The notes under the pieces were generated by a model. The model was not told the origin of the DNA and ran no database searches. It saw nothing but the letters and a program-made list of their open reading frames with translations. Shown in pieces: positions 43,490-52,614 of a stretch of 64,000 nt of DNA. Both the position numbers and the translations under genes were made by a program. Origin of the DNA: Hymenobacter baengnokdamensis. GTDB taxonomy: Bacteria > Bacteroidota > Bacteroidia > Cytophagales > Hymenobacteraceae. The stretch is from assembly GCF_008728635.1 (NCBI RefSeq), contig NZ_CP044285.1:310001-374000 (forward strand), given 5' to 3'. The first letter of the stretch is position 1. The number at the start of each line of letters is the position of its first letter.

Positions 43490-44206
43490 CTAAGGGTTTT
43501 TAGTAGCCGCCGAATCGATAGGCACGGGCTGGTTGGGCACAGCTGCTGCTTTAGCCGGTGCCGTAACAGGCTTTGCCGAATCGGCCCGGAGCTGGCTGGT
43601 GGCCGGCGCGGCTACCGGGCGGGCGGCGGGTGCTACCCGGATGGTTTCGGGCGCGGCGGGCGGCAGGGTCAGCTGCTCGGCCTGAGGACCAACTTCGGGA
43701 GCTGTCATGGTAGAGTCGGCGGCCGTTTGGCTGGTGCTGGTGAGGTGCTCGTCGGGGTTGGCAGGGCGGTCGATAAACAGGTACAGCACGATGCCCAGCA
43801 GCACCAGCACCCCACCCACAATAAAGACCAGGTTGAGCGGATTGCGCCGCTCTTCGGCCGGCGGCAGCGACCGCTCTTCAAACGAGAGCAGGCTGGGCGC
43901 CGCCGAAGCCAGCCAATCGGGCGCAGCTACCGGTGGCGCGGCTGGTATGGCCTCCGTCGAAATGGCAGCGGGCAGGGGGTTGGCTGGCGCAACGGCCTCA
44001 GGTTCAGGAATGGATGCTTCGGGCACCGCTGGGGTGGGCGGCCCATCGGTACCGGACGGCGTAGCTACGGGCAGCGCCGGTTCGATGCCGAAAATAATCT
44101 GCCGCTTCAGCGTTTCGAACTCCGGCGCGGTAATGGTGCCGGCATCGAGCATTTCCTTGAGCTGCCGCAGGGCGGCAAGAGACGAGTTGGCATCGGACGG
44201 GCTCAT
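43490..44206 (-). CDS. SHOCT-like N-terminus plus single transmembrane segment
   Basis: A 238-residue protein. Residues 7-32 (LAALRQLKEMLDAGTITAPE followed by FETLKRQII) match the short SHOCT motif, an oligomerisation element. A Pro/Ala-rich linker leads to one transmembrane helix (about 130-148, LVFIVGGVLVLLGIVLYLFI) and a Pro/Ala/Thr-rich tail. Probably anchored in the inner membrane with the tail outside. Function unknown. In an apparent operon with the genes on either side. Confidence 0.65.
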   Translation of the reverse strand: MSPSDANSSLAALRQLKEMLDAGTITAPEFETLKRQIIFGIEPALPVATPSGTDGPPTPAVPEASIPEPEAVAPANPLPAAISTEAIPAAPPVAAPDWLASAAPSLLSFEERSLPPAEERRNPLNLVFIVGGVLVLLGIVLYLFIDRPANPDEHLTSTSQTAADSTMTAPEVGPQAEQLTLPPAAPETIRVAPAARPVAAPATSQLRADSAKPVTAPAKAAAVPNQPVPIDSAATKNP

Positions 44207-44230
44207 AGCGAGTGCAAAAATGCGGAGAAT

Positions 44231-44953
44231 TTATTTGTGGTCGACCGCCGACAACCGGGCGCGCCGACGCTCCAGAATCTGGCTACTGGTTTGGTGCAGC
44301 TGGCCATTGCTGATAAGCTGCACACTATCCTGGCGCAGCAGCAGGGCATTGGACTTATTCTGGCGCAGCAGCTCGTCGATGCGCTTGAGATTGGCGGCGG
44401 TGTTGCTGCGCGTCGATTCGATAGCACGGTTCAGCTTATCCTTTTCCTTGTCTACGGCCGCTACTTTCGCTTCGGCCTCGGCCACCTGCTGGCGGTAGGC
44501 ATTGGTGCGGGCGGCGGGCGCGTATTTTTCGAGCATATCCTGCAGATGCTTAAACTCGGCAGCAGTCAGGTCGGGCGAGAAGAAGGTTTTTTCGCCAAAG
44601 CCCCCAAAAAGCGCTACTTCCGTGGTGGAGTCGGTAAGGGCCGTGAGGGCTGCGTATAAATCGACGGGCCGGCTCGAAATGGCCGTGCCGGCTACCTGCT
44701 TGGCCGCGATAGCCGTTTTCTTGCCCAGCAAACCGGCCAGGCCGCTTTTAAACGAGATGCGGTACGAGTCTTTCATAAAAGACTGAAAGAAATCGCGGGT
44801 TTCGTCGACCGAGCCATCTACTACCACATTGACGCTGGATTGTGAGCGGCCGGCGTAAGGCAGCTGGCCCTGCCGCACTTCGTAGAGCTGCGCCCAGGCC
44901 GGGGCAGCGCCCAGTAAGCAAGCCATTAGCAGCAGGAAGCGGAAATTAAACAT
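44231..44953 (-). CDS. secreted coiled-coil-containing protein of unknown function
   Basis: A 240-residue protein. Signal peptide MFNFRFLLLMACLLGAAPAW with AQ cleavage; a globular part to about residue 155 (VNVVVDGSVDETRDFFQSFM, AALTALTDSTTEVALFGGFG) and a Lys/Glu/Asn-rich helix predicted as coiled coil (about 155-210). No family recognised. It precedes the SHOCT gene by 24 bases and follows the small 86-residue protein, so the block 42429-45240 reads as one transcription unit. Confidence 0.7.
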   Translation of the reverse strand: MFNFRFLLLMACLLGAAPAWAQLYEVRQGQLPYAGRSQSSVNVVVDGSVDETRDFFQSFMKDSYRISFKSGLAGLLGKKTAIAAKQVAGTAISSRPVDLYAALTALTDSTTEVALFGGFGEKTFFSPDLTAAEFKHLQDMLEKYAPAARTNAYRQQVAEAEAKVAAVDKEKDKLNRAIESTRSNTAANLKRIDELLRQNKSNALLLRQDSVQLISNGQLHQTSSQILERRRARLSAVDHK

Positions 44954-44979
44954 AGTAAAAATCTGATATTAAGAAAAAA

Positions 44980-45240
44980 CTAGCGCTCGTCGTGCCGGGC
45001 AAAGGCGGCGCGCATATCCTGCTGCATGTGCTGAAACCGGGCTACGGCGGCGGCCAGAAACTCGTCGTCAAGCAGCTGCCGGATTTCTACGTCGGGGGGC
45101 GCAATGCCGGTGAGGTCGAGCTCACTCACTTTGTAGGTTTGCTCCAGTGGGCCCTGCTCCAGCTTGAGCAGGTACTTGCCGTTCCAGGCCAGCAGCGTGA
45201 TTTTGACCTGGGGAAACGGAATATCGGCAACGTGACGCAT
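44980..45240 (-). CDS. small conserved-looking protein of unknown function
   Basis: An 86-residue soluble protein (ITLLAWNGKYLLKLEQGPLE, ... DDEFLAAAVARFQHMQQDMR). The N-terminal half looks like a small beta sheet and the C-terminal half a helix. No family recognised. It heads the minus-strand block and is divergent from the small basic/acidic gene at 45392. Confidence 0.65.
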   Translation of the reverse strand: MRHVADIPFPQVKITLLAWNGKYLLKLEQGPLEQTYKVSELDLTGIAPPDVEIRQLLDDEFLAAAVARFQHMQQDMRAAFARHDER

Positions 45241-45391
45241 GAGTTGGGAAGAAGAGAACCGGCCGAAGATAGTACGCCTACCCGGCCCTGGCGGTTAAAC
45301 TCGACTTTAACGCCGCTTCCCGGCGGGGCGTATAAAGGGTACACCGGCCCCGCAGGCCAGGCTTTTCCATCACCTTTTACACTCTACGACC

Positions 45392-45568
45392 ATGCCCCAG
45401 GGAGATAAGTCGAAATATACCGACAAGCAAAAGCGCCAGGCCGAGCACATCGAGGAAGGCTACGAAAAAAGAGGCGTTGACGACAAGGAAGCTGAAGCCC
45501 GCGCCTGGGCCACGGTAAACAAGCATGATGGCGGTGGCAAAAAAGCCGGCGGCTCGGGCCGCAAATAA
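45392..45568 (+). CDS. 58-residue hydrophilic protein, widespread small-protein type
   Basis: MPQGDKSKYTDKQKRQAEHI, then EEGYEKRGVDDKEAEARAWA followed by TVNKHDGGGKK. This matches a small protein seen in many bacteria, often next to or resembling ChaB-type and stress-related proteins, with the invariant-looking KYTxKQxRxAxHIxEGYExRG and EAExRAWATVNK blocks. Highly charged, no Cys, probably cytoplasmic. Function unsettled; the match is from memory. Confidence 0.75.
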   Translation: MPQGDKSKYTDKQKRQAEHIEEGYEKRGVDDKEAEARAWATVNKHDGGGKKAGGSGRK

Positions 45569-45592
45569 TGCGTTTAGCTTCTGCAGAAGACC

Positions 45593-45628
45593 CTCTGACC
45601 CACACTGCCTGAGTCGGAGAGCCTTTTT
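45593..45628 (+). terminator. probable terminator of the 58-residue protein gene
   Basis: CTCTGAC pairs with GTCGGAG (one G-U) around a 13-base loop, followed within 5 bases by TTTTT. A modest stem. Confidence 0.4.
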
Positions 45629-45648
45629 GTTTTTAACTGCCAGCTACC

Positions 45649-47853
45649 TCAAGCCACTAAGGCTTCGGTGACGCGGCTCAGGTCGCTGCTTACCTTTTGC
45701 AAAAAAGCCAGCTGCTCGGCCAGGGTACGGTCGGGCTGGGCGGCTTCGGCACTGGCATCGGCCCGCACGTCATTTTGCAGCGCTACTGTCGGCACGCCTG
45801 CAGGCTCGGGCACGATGGCCGCAGGGCCGGCCAGACTCTTCAGGCTTTTGCTAAGGGCGGCCTGGGCGCTGGTGAGCACCCGGCGGCTTTCGGGCGGCAC
45901 GGGCGGGTTGGGGGTGCTGGCATCTTGCCAGGTGGTGGTAAGGGCTGAGATATTGGCCGACAAAATATGGTTAAGCACCACAAATTCGTGCACTTCGGTG
46001 GGGTGGCGGCGCGTACGGCGCGGCTCGGAAAGCATGCGCTGGAAAGCTGCCGCCAGGTTGGCGGAGGCCACGTACACGTCTTTGCGCAGCAAACGATAGG
46101 TAGTGGGCGGCACCTCGCGGCCGGCCAGGCGGTCGGCCAGCTGGCGCAGGTAAGCCAGGTTGGCGCGGAGCGTAGCGGCGAGCAGGTTGGGCAGCTGGTC
46201 GGCTTCCCAGCGCGGAAACAGCAGGTAACCCGCAGCCAGCGCAATGGCGCAGCCCATGGCAGTATCGGTCAGGCGCTCGGCAATCACGCCCAGGTAGCCC
46301 AGCCCCAGAAAGCTGAACATGATAAGCAGGTAAGCCGTCAGAAATATTACCGTTACCAGATATTTTGTGCGCTGAAAAGAGTACGCGATAACCATAAACA
46401 CGAGCAGCAGCCCAAAGTGCACGTCGCCATTGGGCACGGCCCACATAATGAGTACGCCCAGAGCCCCGCCACCCAGCGTGCCGGTGATACGCTGGATATT
46501 ACGCTCGCGGGTGAGGCTGAAGGCTGGCTTAAGCATAAACGTCACCGTCATCAGAATCCAGTAGTTGTGCTGGCCATGCCACAGAAATTCGGCCACGATA
46601 TAAGCCACGGCGCAGGCCACCGTCATGCGCACGGCGTGCCGGAACACCGACGAGCTCATGGTCAGGTTTTCCGGAAAGGCACTCCACTCCAGCTCCTGCC
46701 GGGCCACAAACTGTCCGTGGCTGGCCACGCGCCGCGGGTCGGGCGCGGTAACAGCTGCCTGGGCTTCGTCGAAGTAGCGCCGGATGCTGCTCACGCGCTG
46801 GCTTAGGTCGCGCAGGTTTACCAGTATCTTTTTCAGCGCCAGCGTTCGCTGGCCCGGCGCGGCTTCGGCACCAGGCAGAGCATTGATGCGGGCTTGCAGG
46901 CGCGTGAGCTCGGGCAGGCGGTCGGGGGCCGGGCTGCCGTAGGCGCGGTTTACCAGAATGGCACTACCCAGGTAGTCGAGGTCGGTGGCCAGGCGGCCGA
47001 TTACTCCCTGGATATCGGCCAGCACGCCCGTGCTGCCGAAGGCTGTGCGCAGGGCAGCATAGTCGTAGTAGCCCGCCGTGATATGCTCATACAAGTCAAC
47101 CGTTTCGGTAAAGGTGAGCACCAGGCGACGGCCGGCGCTGGTACTTTCGCTGACAATCTGGCGCGAGCGAAAAATAAGGTCACGGACGGCCTCCTGCTTC
47201 TCATTCACTACCACCTGCTGGGCGACGAGCCGGCGATACGCCTCTTCGAGGTCGGTAGCAGCCCCGTAAAACGTTGCTTTAATCGAGAGAAACTCGGCTA
47301 CGGCGTGCAGGCACTCCCCCAGCGCCTGCTGCGCCGCCCGGTAGGGCTGCACGTGGCCTTGCAGCAGCGCCAGCAGCAGGTACCAGCCGCCGCCCAGAGC
47401 CAGCAGCACCGAGTGAAAAACAATGGCGCGCCACCCCACCGGCGCGTGCGCCAGCGTGAGCACCATGCCCAGCAGCGTAGCCGAGCCTACCGAGCCCGCC
47501 CGCGCGCCCCACACCAGCAGCATAGTCAGCCCAAAGCTCAGCCCGCAGATGGCCAGGCCCAGCCAGAAGCGGTGCGGTGCCAGCCAGGCCGTGAGCAACG
47601 TGCCCAAAAACACCAGCACCAGGGCGGCCAGCAGGCCATTGCGGCGGTGCAGCAGCGGGCCGGGCGTGTCGGTTACGCTCAGGCACACGGCCCCGGTCGA
47701 GATGGTAATACCGGCCGCAAACTGCCCCCACTGCGCCCCCAGCACTGCCGGCAGCAAAATAGCCAGCGTCGTGCGCAGCCCATCGGAGAAGTGCTGGCTG
47801 AAGAAGAAATACGAAAGGTCGCGGCGCGACACGCGGGGCAGGGCAAACGGCAT
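45649..47853 (-). CDS. FUSC family membrane transporter (YccS/YhfK type)
   Basis: A 734-residue inner-membrane protein with two clusters of transmembrane helices (about residues 20-150 and 385-515) separated and followed by soluble helical regions, the layout of FUSC proteins. Marks: GLRTTLAILLPAVLGAQWGQ, and in the second half HAVRMTVACAVAYIVAEFLW, FMLKPAFSLTRERNIQRITG and LGGGALGVLIMW. FUSC relatives export aromatic acids or affect envelope polymers; substrate unknown. Start ATG 47853 (MPFALPRVSRR) is chosen because the earlier frame runs into a perfect hairpin. Confidence 0.87.
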   Translation of the reverse strand: MPFALPRVSRRDLSYFFFSQHFSDGLRTTLAILLPAVLGAQWGQFAAGITISTGAVCLSVTDTPGPLLHRRNGLLAALVLVFLGTLLTAWLAPHRFWLGLAICGLSFGLTMLLVWGARAGSVGSATLLGMVLTLAHAPVGWRAIVFHSVLLALGGGWYLLLALLQGHVQPYRAAQQALGECLHAVAEFLSIKATFYGAATDLEEAYRRLVAQQVVVNEKQEAVRDLIFRSRQIVSESTSAGRRLVLTFTETVDLYEHITAGYYDYAALRTAFGSTGVLADIQGVIGRLATDLDYLGSAILVNRAYGSPAPDRLPELTRLQARINALPGAEAAPGQRTLALKKILVNLRDLSQRVSSIRRYFDEAQAAVTAPDPRRVASHGQFVARQELEWSAFPENLTMSSSVFRHAVRMTVACAVAYIVAEFLWHGQHNYWILMTVTFMLKPAFSLTRERNIQRITGTLGGGALGVLIMWAVPNGDVHFGLLLVFMVIAYSFQRTKYLVTVIFLTAYLLIMFSFLGLGYLGVIAERLTDTAMGCAIALAAGYLLFPRWEADQLPNLLAATLRANLAYLRQLADRLAGREVPPTTYRLLRKDVYVASANLAAAFQRMLSEPRRTRRHPTEVHEFVVLNHILSANISALTTTWQDASTPNPPVPPESRRVLTSAQAALSKSLKSLAGPAAIVPEPAGVPTVALQNDVRADASAEAAQPDRTLAEQLAFLQKVSSDLSRVTEALVA

Positions 47854-47890
47854 GGCTGCCCGAAAGTACGACGAGGAAGGAACGAGGTTA

Positions 47891-47948
47891 AGCCGGCGTG
47901 CCACGAGCAGCCGCTCCTGCCCCAACGGCTGCTCGTGGCACGCCGGCT
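47891..47948. repeat. perfect 23-bp-armed hairpin upstream of the FUSC gene
   Basis: AGCCGGCGTGCCACGAGCAG... (47891-47913) is exactly complementary to 47926-47948, loop 12 bases. It starts 38 bases upstream of the FUSC ATG, so it would lie in its leader. No T-run follows on the minus strand. Confidence 0.85.
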
Positions 47949-48023
47949 ATTATTGAGCTGCTGACACCACTAGCCGCGAATAGTACACCTGTCTTTCCAA
48001 CAGCTGCAACAGCTACTACACAA

Positions 48024-48079
48024 CTTTGCCACGACACTTGCCCGGAAACCGTGGTTTTCGGGCAAGTGTCGCGGCAAAG
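48024..48079 (-). terminator. probable terminator of the pectate lyase gene
   Basis: CTTTGCCACGACACTTGCCCG pairs with 48059-48079 with one mismatch, 13 bases beyond the lyase stop. There is no long T-run, so it may instead stabilise the 3' end. Confidence 0.6.
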
Positions 48080-48091
48080 CAGGAGGTACAG

Positions 48092-50362
48092 CTATTGCTT
48101 GAGCAACTGGCTCGTGCGCAGGTTTCCTTCTTCGTCCCGAATCAGAATCAAATACACGCCTGGCTTAACGCCTTTCAGACTAAAAGGCTGGTTGGTAATG
48201 CCGGTTTTCAGCAGGCTGCCGGTGATGGTATATAGCGAAAACTCTTGCTTGCTCTTCCAGCCCACCAGCACTTCATCTGCCGCCGGATTTGGGTAAATAC
48301 TAAGTACTGGCAGCGCTTCCGCGCTTAGCGTTGCCAACGGGCCTGCCCCGGTATAGACAGTGCTCATGTAGTACAGGTTTGCGGTGGAGCCCTTGGTGAT
48401 TTGGTGAGGCCCAACCGAGAGCGTCGTGGTTAGTCTACCGGCGCTTACCGTCTGGCTGGTGCCGTCTATCTTAATAGTTCCGCTGAATGTATCATTGAAT
48501 ACCAGCGTCAATGTGGCGACATCCGTTGTCGTAAAGGAGATAGCCGTTGCCGACTCCAGCTTCAGCGACTGCGTCAGGGTCAGGCCGTTATAAGTTACCG
48601 TTCCTCCCGAAGTCGACAGGTTGCCGGTGATGGTGTAGAACGAGCTGGTAGTGCCGGCCAGGGTAAAATTGTGCACCATACCGGTAGCGGTAGAGCCCGT
48701 ACCCGTGCCGGTACCACCTCCCCCGGTTGTCGAGGTTCCGTCGCCCTGAACCGAAACCAAACCGGTCTTGTAGTTGGTGAGCGCGGTTTTCAGGGGGCCA
48801 TTCACTGCCGAGGAGGCATCATCGACCGCGTTGTTGAAGGCCCACTGGAAATCGCCGCCATTGATGCGCCCTGCGTTCTGCATCACCTTTGCCTTGGCCG
48901 CATCGGGGCTATCCGGCGTGTAGGCATACATAATGGAGGCGTTTGTATCAAAGTTGTTGTAGGTGTTTTTGCCATACACCGATACAATGGAGCTTGGAAC
49001 CGTTTCTGCTCGGGTAGCTACCACGTACGCATCAAAGTCAACCGTTGAGTTGGGATAGCCGGCGGCGCCATAAGGCACAAAGCGCTGCTGCCCTACCATG
49101 TAGTTGTTGAATGCCTTGATGGTACCGCCATCTTCATTGGAGAAGATTGGCATATTTTTATAATCATTTACTTGCGTAACTGGATTATACACATCCGTGC
49201 CCTGCATAGAGGTCAGCATCGGATAGTGGCAATTGCGGAAGTAATTGTTTTCCATAAATACAGAAGAGCCCATTGTTGAGCCGGCCCCGTATTTCGCATT
49301 GCCATCGTAGTAGTTATTGTAAACGTGAGCCGAATAAAAACGAACCCGGGGATGGCGGGAGTCCGAATGGTCATACCAGTTGTGGTGATAGGTAATGTAA
49401 AGCCCTTGCGTGGTTCCTTCGCTCAGGCCCAGCAGGTTAGACTTACCCGTATCCCAGAAATGGTTATAGGAGAACGTGATGTAGGTCGACTTTTTGGTGT
49501 CCAGCGCGCCGTCGCCCTTGATTTGGTCGGGGTCGCTGCCCGCATCACCGTAAAAGAAATCGACATTGTGCACCCAGATATGGTCGTTATCCTGCTGAAG
49601 GCCAATACTATCTCCCTCGTCACTGTTGCAGTTCATCACGCCGATGTTGCGTATCTCGATATTGGACGCGCCTTTCATCCGAATTCCCCAGCCATCGGCC
49701 GTGGCATCGTTGCCAACTCCTTCCAGGGTAATGTACCCGGAGGCGAAATTGTTGTTCTCGATAACGATATCGCCGGCCTGCAGGTAGCTGGGGTCGGTAA
49801 TCTGCCCCACCATACGCACTATCAGCGGGCGCGTGTCCTTGCCTTTCTTGAAGCCCTCCAGAATTGTCTGCAGCCCCACGCACGGGTTGATAGTCGCCCC
49901 TGCTACGTTGAGGGAAATGGTATTCTTGGTGTTTTGCGTGATGTAGAGTATCACCGCATTGCTTTTCACGGTGCCGTCGGCATTGTAGGCGCCCGGCACC
50001 CGGCCACCGCTGAAGGCAAACCCGGTACGGTCATGGGCCTGCACCGATAAAGCGCTGGTCACCGTGGCGGTCGCTTCAGCCCCCGAGATTACGGGCACAA
50101 CTTTGAGCGTATACGTTCCGGCCTTCAGGCCCAGCGCATCAGCCCGGTAAAAGGAGCCGTAGTTTCGGATGAGCTGGTTATCCAGCTTCTGATTTACAAC
50201 GCCTTCGCCGCTGTAGTACACATTGTAGCTCTGCGCATTCGCAACTGGCTGCCACTTCACATACGCCGATTCGAGCCAGCCCGCTGATTCCAGGATAGTT
50301 AACGCCTGAGCACGCAGGGCTACAGGAGCTAGCAGTAAGAGTAGGCAAAGCAGTTTTTTCAT
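48092..50362 (-). CDS. secreted pectate lyase (PL1) with T9SS sorting domain
   Basis: A 756-residue enzyme. Signal peptide MKKLLCLLLLLAPVALRAQ sets the start. A fibronectin-type-III-like region (about 25-110) precedes the PL1 beta-helix (about 115-500) with DHIWVHNVDFFYG, the Ca-site segment DPDQIKGDGALD, ITYHHNWYDHSDSRHPRVRF (catalytic Arg) and VYNNYYDGN. After a Gly/Thr linker (TGGGGTGTGTGS) come a beta domain seen with such lyases and a C-terminal Por-type sorting domain (LSIYPNPAADEVLV, end LLKQ), so it leaves the cell by the type IX system. It cleaves polygalacturonate by beta-elimination. Confidence 0.92.
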   Translation of the reverse strand: MKKLLCLLLLLAPVALRAQALTILESAGWLESAYVKWQPVANAQSYNVYYSGEGVVNQKLDNQLIRNYGSFYRADALGLKAGTYTLKVVPVISGAEATATVTSALSVQAHDRTGFAFSGGRVPGAYNADGTVKSNAVILYITQNTKNTISLNVAGATINPCVGLQTILEGFKKGKDTRPLIVRMVGQITDPSYLQAGDIVIENNNFASGYITLEGVGNDATADGWGIRMKGASNIEIRNIGVMNCNSDEGDSIGLQQDNDHIWVHNVDFFYGDAGSDPDQIKGDGALDTKKSTYITFSYNHFWDTGKSNLLGLSEGTTQGLYITYHHNWYDHSDSRHPRVRFYSAHVYNNYYDGNAKYGAGSTMGSSVFMENNYFRNCHYPMLTSMQGTDVYNPVTQVNDYKNMPIFSNEDGGTIKAFNNYMVGQQRFVPYGAAGYPNSTVDFDAYVVATRAETVPSSIVSVYGKNTYNNFDTNASIMYAYTPDSPDAAKAKVMQNAGRINGGDFQWAFNNAVDDASSAVNGPLKTALTNYKTGLVSVQGDGTSTTGGGGTGTGTGSTATGMVHNFTLAGTTSSFYTITGNLSTSGGTVTYNGLTLTQSLKLESATAISFTTTDVATLTLVFNDTFSGTIKIDGTSQTVSAGRLTTTLSVGPHQITKGSTANLYYMSTVYTGAGPLATLSAEALPVLSIYPNPAADEVLVGWKSKQEFSLYTITGSLLKTGITNQPFSLKGVKPGVYLILIRDEEGNLRTSQLLKQ

Positions 50363-50418
50363 AACCTGAAGCTTTTTTGGTGGGCATCGGCAAGCCCCGG
50401 CAGTGGGACCGGCTTGCA

Positions 50419-50426
50419 CAAACCTA
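50419..50426 (-). promoter_or_regulatory. -7 promoter box of the pectate lyase gene
   Basis: TAGGTTTG on the minus strand fits TAnnTTTG, 56 bases before the ATG. Confidence 0.5.
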
Positions 50427-50485
50427 GCCGCTAAGCTTCAGAAAATGAGCATTTGATGAGATAAAGGCGCACCTTAATCTACGCA

Positions 50486-50503
50486 AACGTTGTCGGCAAC
50501 GTT
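50486..50503 (-). promoter_or_regulatory. operator-like palindrome upstream of the pectate lyase promoter
   Basis: AACGTTG-TCGG-CAACGTT: perfect 7-base arms, 60 bases upstream of the -7 box. Size and symmetry suit a dimeric regulator (LacI-type sites often have a central CG), but the regulator is unknown. Confidence 0.4.
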
Positions 50504-50618
50504 ACCAGACAAAAAAGCGCGAACCTGCTGCTGATTGTCCATTCAGCATTTTATGCTATTGCTGCGGCAGCCAGGCGCGTACCCTATTTCTGACCATGGT
50601 TCGCGTGCCTGGCAGGCG

Positions 50619-51371
50619 CTAAAGCAGAATAGAGGCCAGCGCGTAATCGGCCAGCAAAATGGAAATAATGGAGTTGGTCACGGCCGCCGTGCTGGCTTTT
50701 CCTACTTCGAGCGCGCCTCCCTTGAGCGTGTAGCCCTTGTAAGACGAGATGGCCGATACGAGGAAGGCAAACACAACTGATTTGATGAGCGCAAACAGGA
50801 CAGTGTAGGGCTTGAAGGCGTAGCGCAGGCCCTCGATATAGTCGGCTCCGGGCATGGTACCCGATACCTGGGTAGCCACGTAGCCGCCCAAAATACTCAG
50901 GTTCATGGCCAGAATAACAAGCAGCGGAAACACGAAAAGCGAGGCCAGAATGCGCGGCAGCACCAGGTAGGAGGCCGAGTTGATGCCCATCGCGTCGATG
51001 GCCGAAATCTGCTCGGTAATGCGCATCGTGCCCAGTCCGCCCGCAATGGCCGACCCGACCTTACCAGCCAGCACCACCGAGATAATGGTAGGAGCCAGCT
51101 CCAGAATAGTCATCTCGCGCACCATAAAGCCCACTGTGCTCATGGGAATAAGCGGATTGACCATGTTGTAGGCAATCTGCACGCAGGTAACCGCTCCGAT
51201 AAAGGTTGATACCAGCCCTACAATAAAAACGGAATCGGTGCCGATATCCACGGCTTCGTCCAGGGTTCGCTGCCACAGCACCTGGCGGCGCTCGGGCCGG
51301 GTTAGCATCATTTGCATCAACAACACGAAGCGGCCAAACGCAGAAATCGGCCGGGGGTATCTATACATCAC
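50619..51371 (-). CDS. mlaE: MlaE/YrbE-type ABC transporter permease
   Basis: A 250-residue inner-membrane permease of the phospholipid-trafficking Mla system. Marks: FIVGLVSTFIGAVTCVQIAY, the conserved ELAPTIISVVLAGKVGSAIA and GTMRITEQISAIDAMGIN, then LVLPRILASLFVFPLLVILA. About five hydrophobic segments. In Bacteroidota MlaE normally sits beside an MlaF ATPase and an MCE protein; neither is in view on this side, so partners are encoded elsewhere. A second ATG one codon later is equally possible as start. Confidence 0.92.
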   Translation of the reverse strand: MMYRYPRPISAFGRFVLLMQMMLTRPERRQVLWQRTLDEAVDIGTDSVFIVGLVSTFIGAVTCVQIAYNMVNPLIPMSTVGFMVREMTILELAPTIISVVLAGKVGSAIAGGLGTMRITEQISAIDAMGINSASYLVLPRILASLFVFPLLVILAMNLSILGGYVATQVSGTMPGADYIEGLRYAFKPYTVLFALIKSVVFAFLVSAISSYKGYTLKGGALEVGKASTAAVTNSIISILLADYALASILL

Positions 51372-51478
51372 CTAAGGATAAGTACGAGCCGCAAAGGTAC
51401 GGGGCAGAAGGAGGCAAAGCGCGCCTACCCAGCCTGACGCAGAGGCGGCGCTTTTATTTTACGTCCCGCTCACGCTTT

Positions 51479-52444
51479 CTAGTAAAGCACGCCCTCCACG
51501 GGCTGCACGGGCCGGGGCAGCTCGGTTTCGCCCAGCAGCTCGCGCAGGTCGATTTCGATGCTGCGGCAGATGGCCGACATCGGCACGTCGTTTACCTTAT
51601 TATCAAAGGGATTTTCGCTGTTGTGGCCGACCAGCTCAATCGTGTTGAATACCCAGCTAACGGCGGCCGCGAAGGGCACCATCAGCCAGACGTGGAACGG
51701 GCCCAGCGCCACGCGGCTATCAAACTCTTCGACCAGGCCCAGGGGCAGCAACAGGCCAAAAATCCAGACAAAGACGTAGCTAAAAAAGGCGTACTGGCGC
51801 GGGAAAGGCGTGTTTTTAATGCGCTCGCAGGCTCCCTGCGCGTTCAGCAGCTCCTGAATAGTACCCATCAGGGCTACGTGGCGGAACTCGGTGAGCAGAC
51901 CCCGCTGGTGCAGCTCCAGCACTTCTTTGCTCTGGTGGCGCAGCAGGTGCGTGGGCGGGTTGGCGGTGGTGGCGAGGGCGCGGTCGGCGGGGTCAGACAA
52001 GAAAGGGGCTACTTCGGCGTCCCAGCGCTCGGCCGTTTGGCGGCGCAGGTGCAGGCGCAGGGCATTGCACCAGGCCAGCTGCCGGTACAGCAGCCGGCGG
52101 TGCAGCTCGGCCAGCTCGGCGGCGGGCAGCGCATCGCCCCCCGGCACTAGCTGCACAAAGTCGAACACCCGCAGCGCCCACGCGCGGGAGGTGTTTACAA
52201 TAGCCCCCCACAGCTGCCGGCCTTCCCAAAAGCGCGCATACGAGCCGTTGCTTTTAAAGCCGATGTAAAAGGCCACGGCCGTACCCAACAGCGCCACCGG
52301 CTGCCAGGGTATATCGAGCCAGTGAACGTCTAGCGGCCCATAGAGCAGGCAGATGAACGCGTCGTAGCTGGCAAAGATGAGCAGTGGCTGCCAGCCATAT
52401 TGGCGCCACACAAAAAGCGGGTGAAGATTTTGCCGAATGTACAT
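51479..52444 (-). CDS. bestrophin-like (RFP-TM / YneE) membrane protein
   Basis: A 321-residue protein of the bacterial bestrophin family, pentameric ion channels. Marks: YIRQNLHPLFVWRQYGWQPL, LLGTAVAFYIGFKSNGSYARFWEGRQLWG (in part), and the late FAAAVSWVFNTIELVGHNSENPF followed by DVPMSAICRSIEIDLRELLG. Four transmembrane helices are expected. Chloride or sodium selectivity cannot be told. It stands alone. Confidence 0.92.
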   Translation of the reverse strand: MYIRQNLHPLFVWRQYGWQPLLIFASYDAFICLLYGPLDVHWLDIPWQPVALLGTAVAFYIGFKSNGSYARFWEGRQLWGAIVNTSRAWALRVFDFVQLVPGGDALPAAELAELHRRLLYRQLAWCNALRLHLRRQTAERWDAEVAPFLSDPADRALATTANPPTHLLRHQSKEVLELHQRGLLTEFRHVALMGTIQELLNAQGACERIKNTPFPRQYAFFSYVFVWIFGLLLPLGLVEEFDSRVALGPFHVWLMVPFAAAVSWVFNTIELVGHNSENPFDNKVNDVPMSAICRSIEIDLRELLGETELPRPVQPVEGVLY

Positions 52445-52614
52445 GAAGCTGAAGCTTGATTAGCCGTAATTTCAGCAAAAAACACTGCCGCCGCCGTGGC
52501 AGTACCTTCTTTGCCGGAGCAACGCCCCGGCCCAAAAGTGCTTTGGGTGAGGCCAACTGCCCCCTTTACCTGCCAGCCCTGGTTATTGTTGGCCGATTAC
52601 TTCATTTTTAATCC

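Noticed and set aside
42157..45240. A possible defence or secretion island formed by the small envelope genes
   Set aside because: No nuclease, toxin, secretion ATPase or mobile gene is present; the proteins look like ordinary envelope hypotheticals.
46894..47964. 356-codon plus-strand frame opposite the FUSC gene
   Set aside because: Gln/Arg/His-rich antisense product with no family features; the FUSC product has two transmembrane clusters and family motifs.
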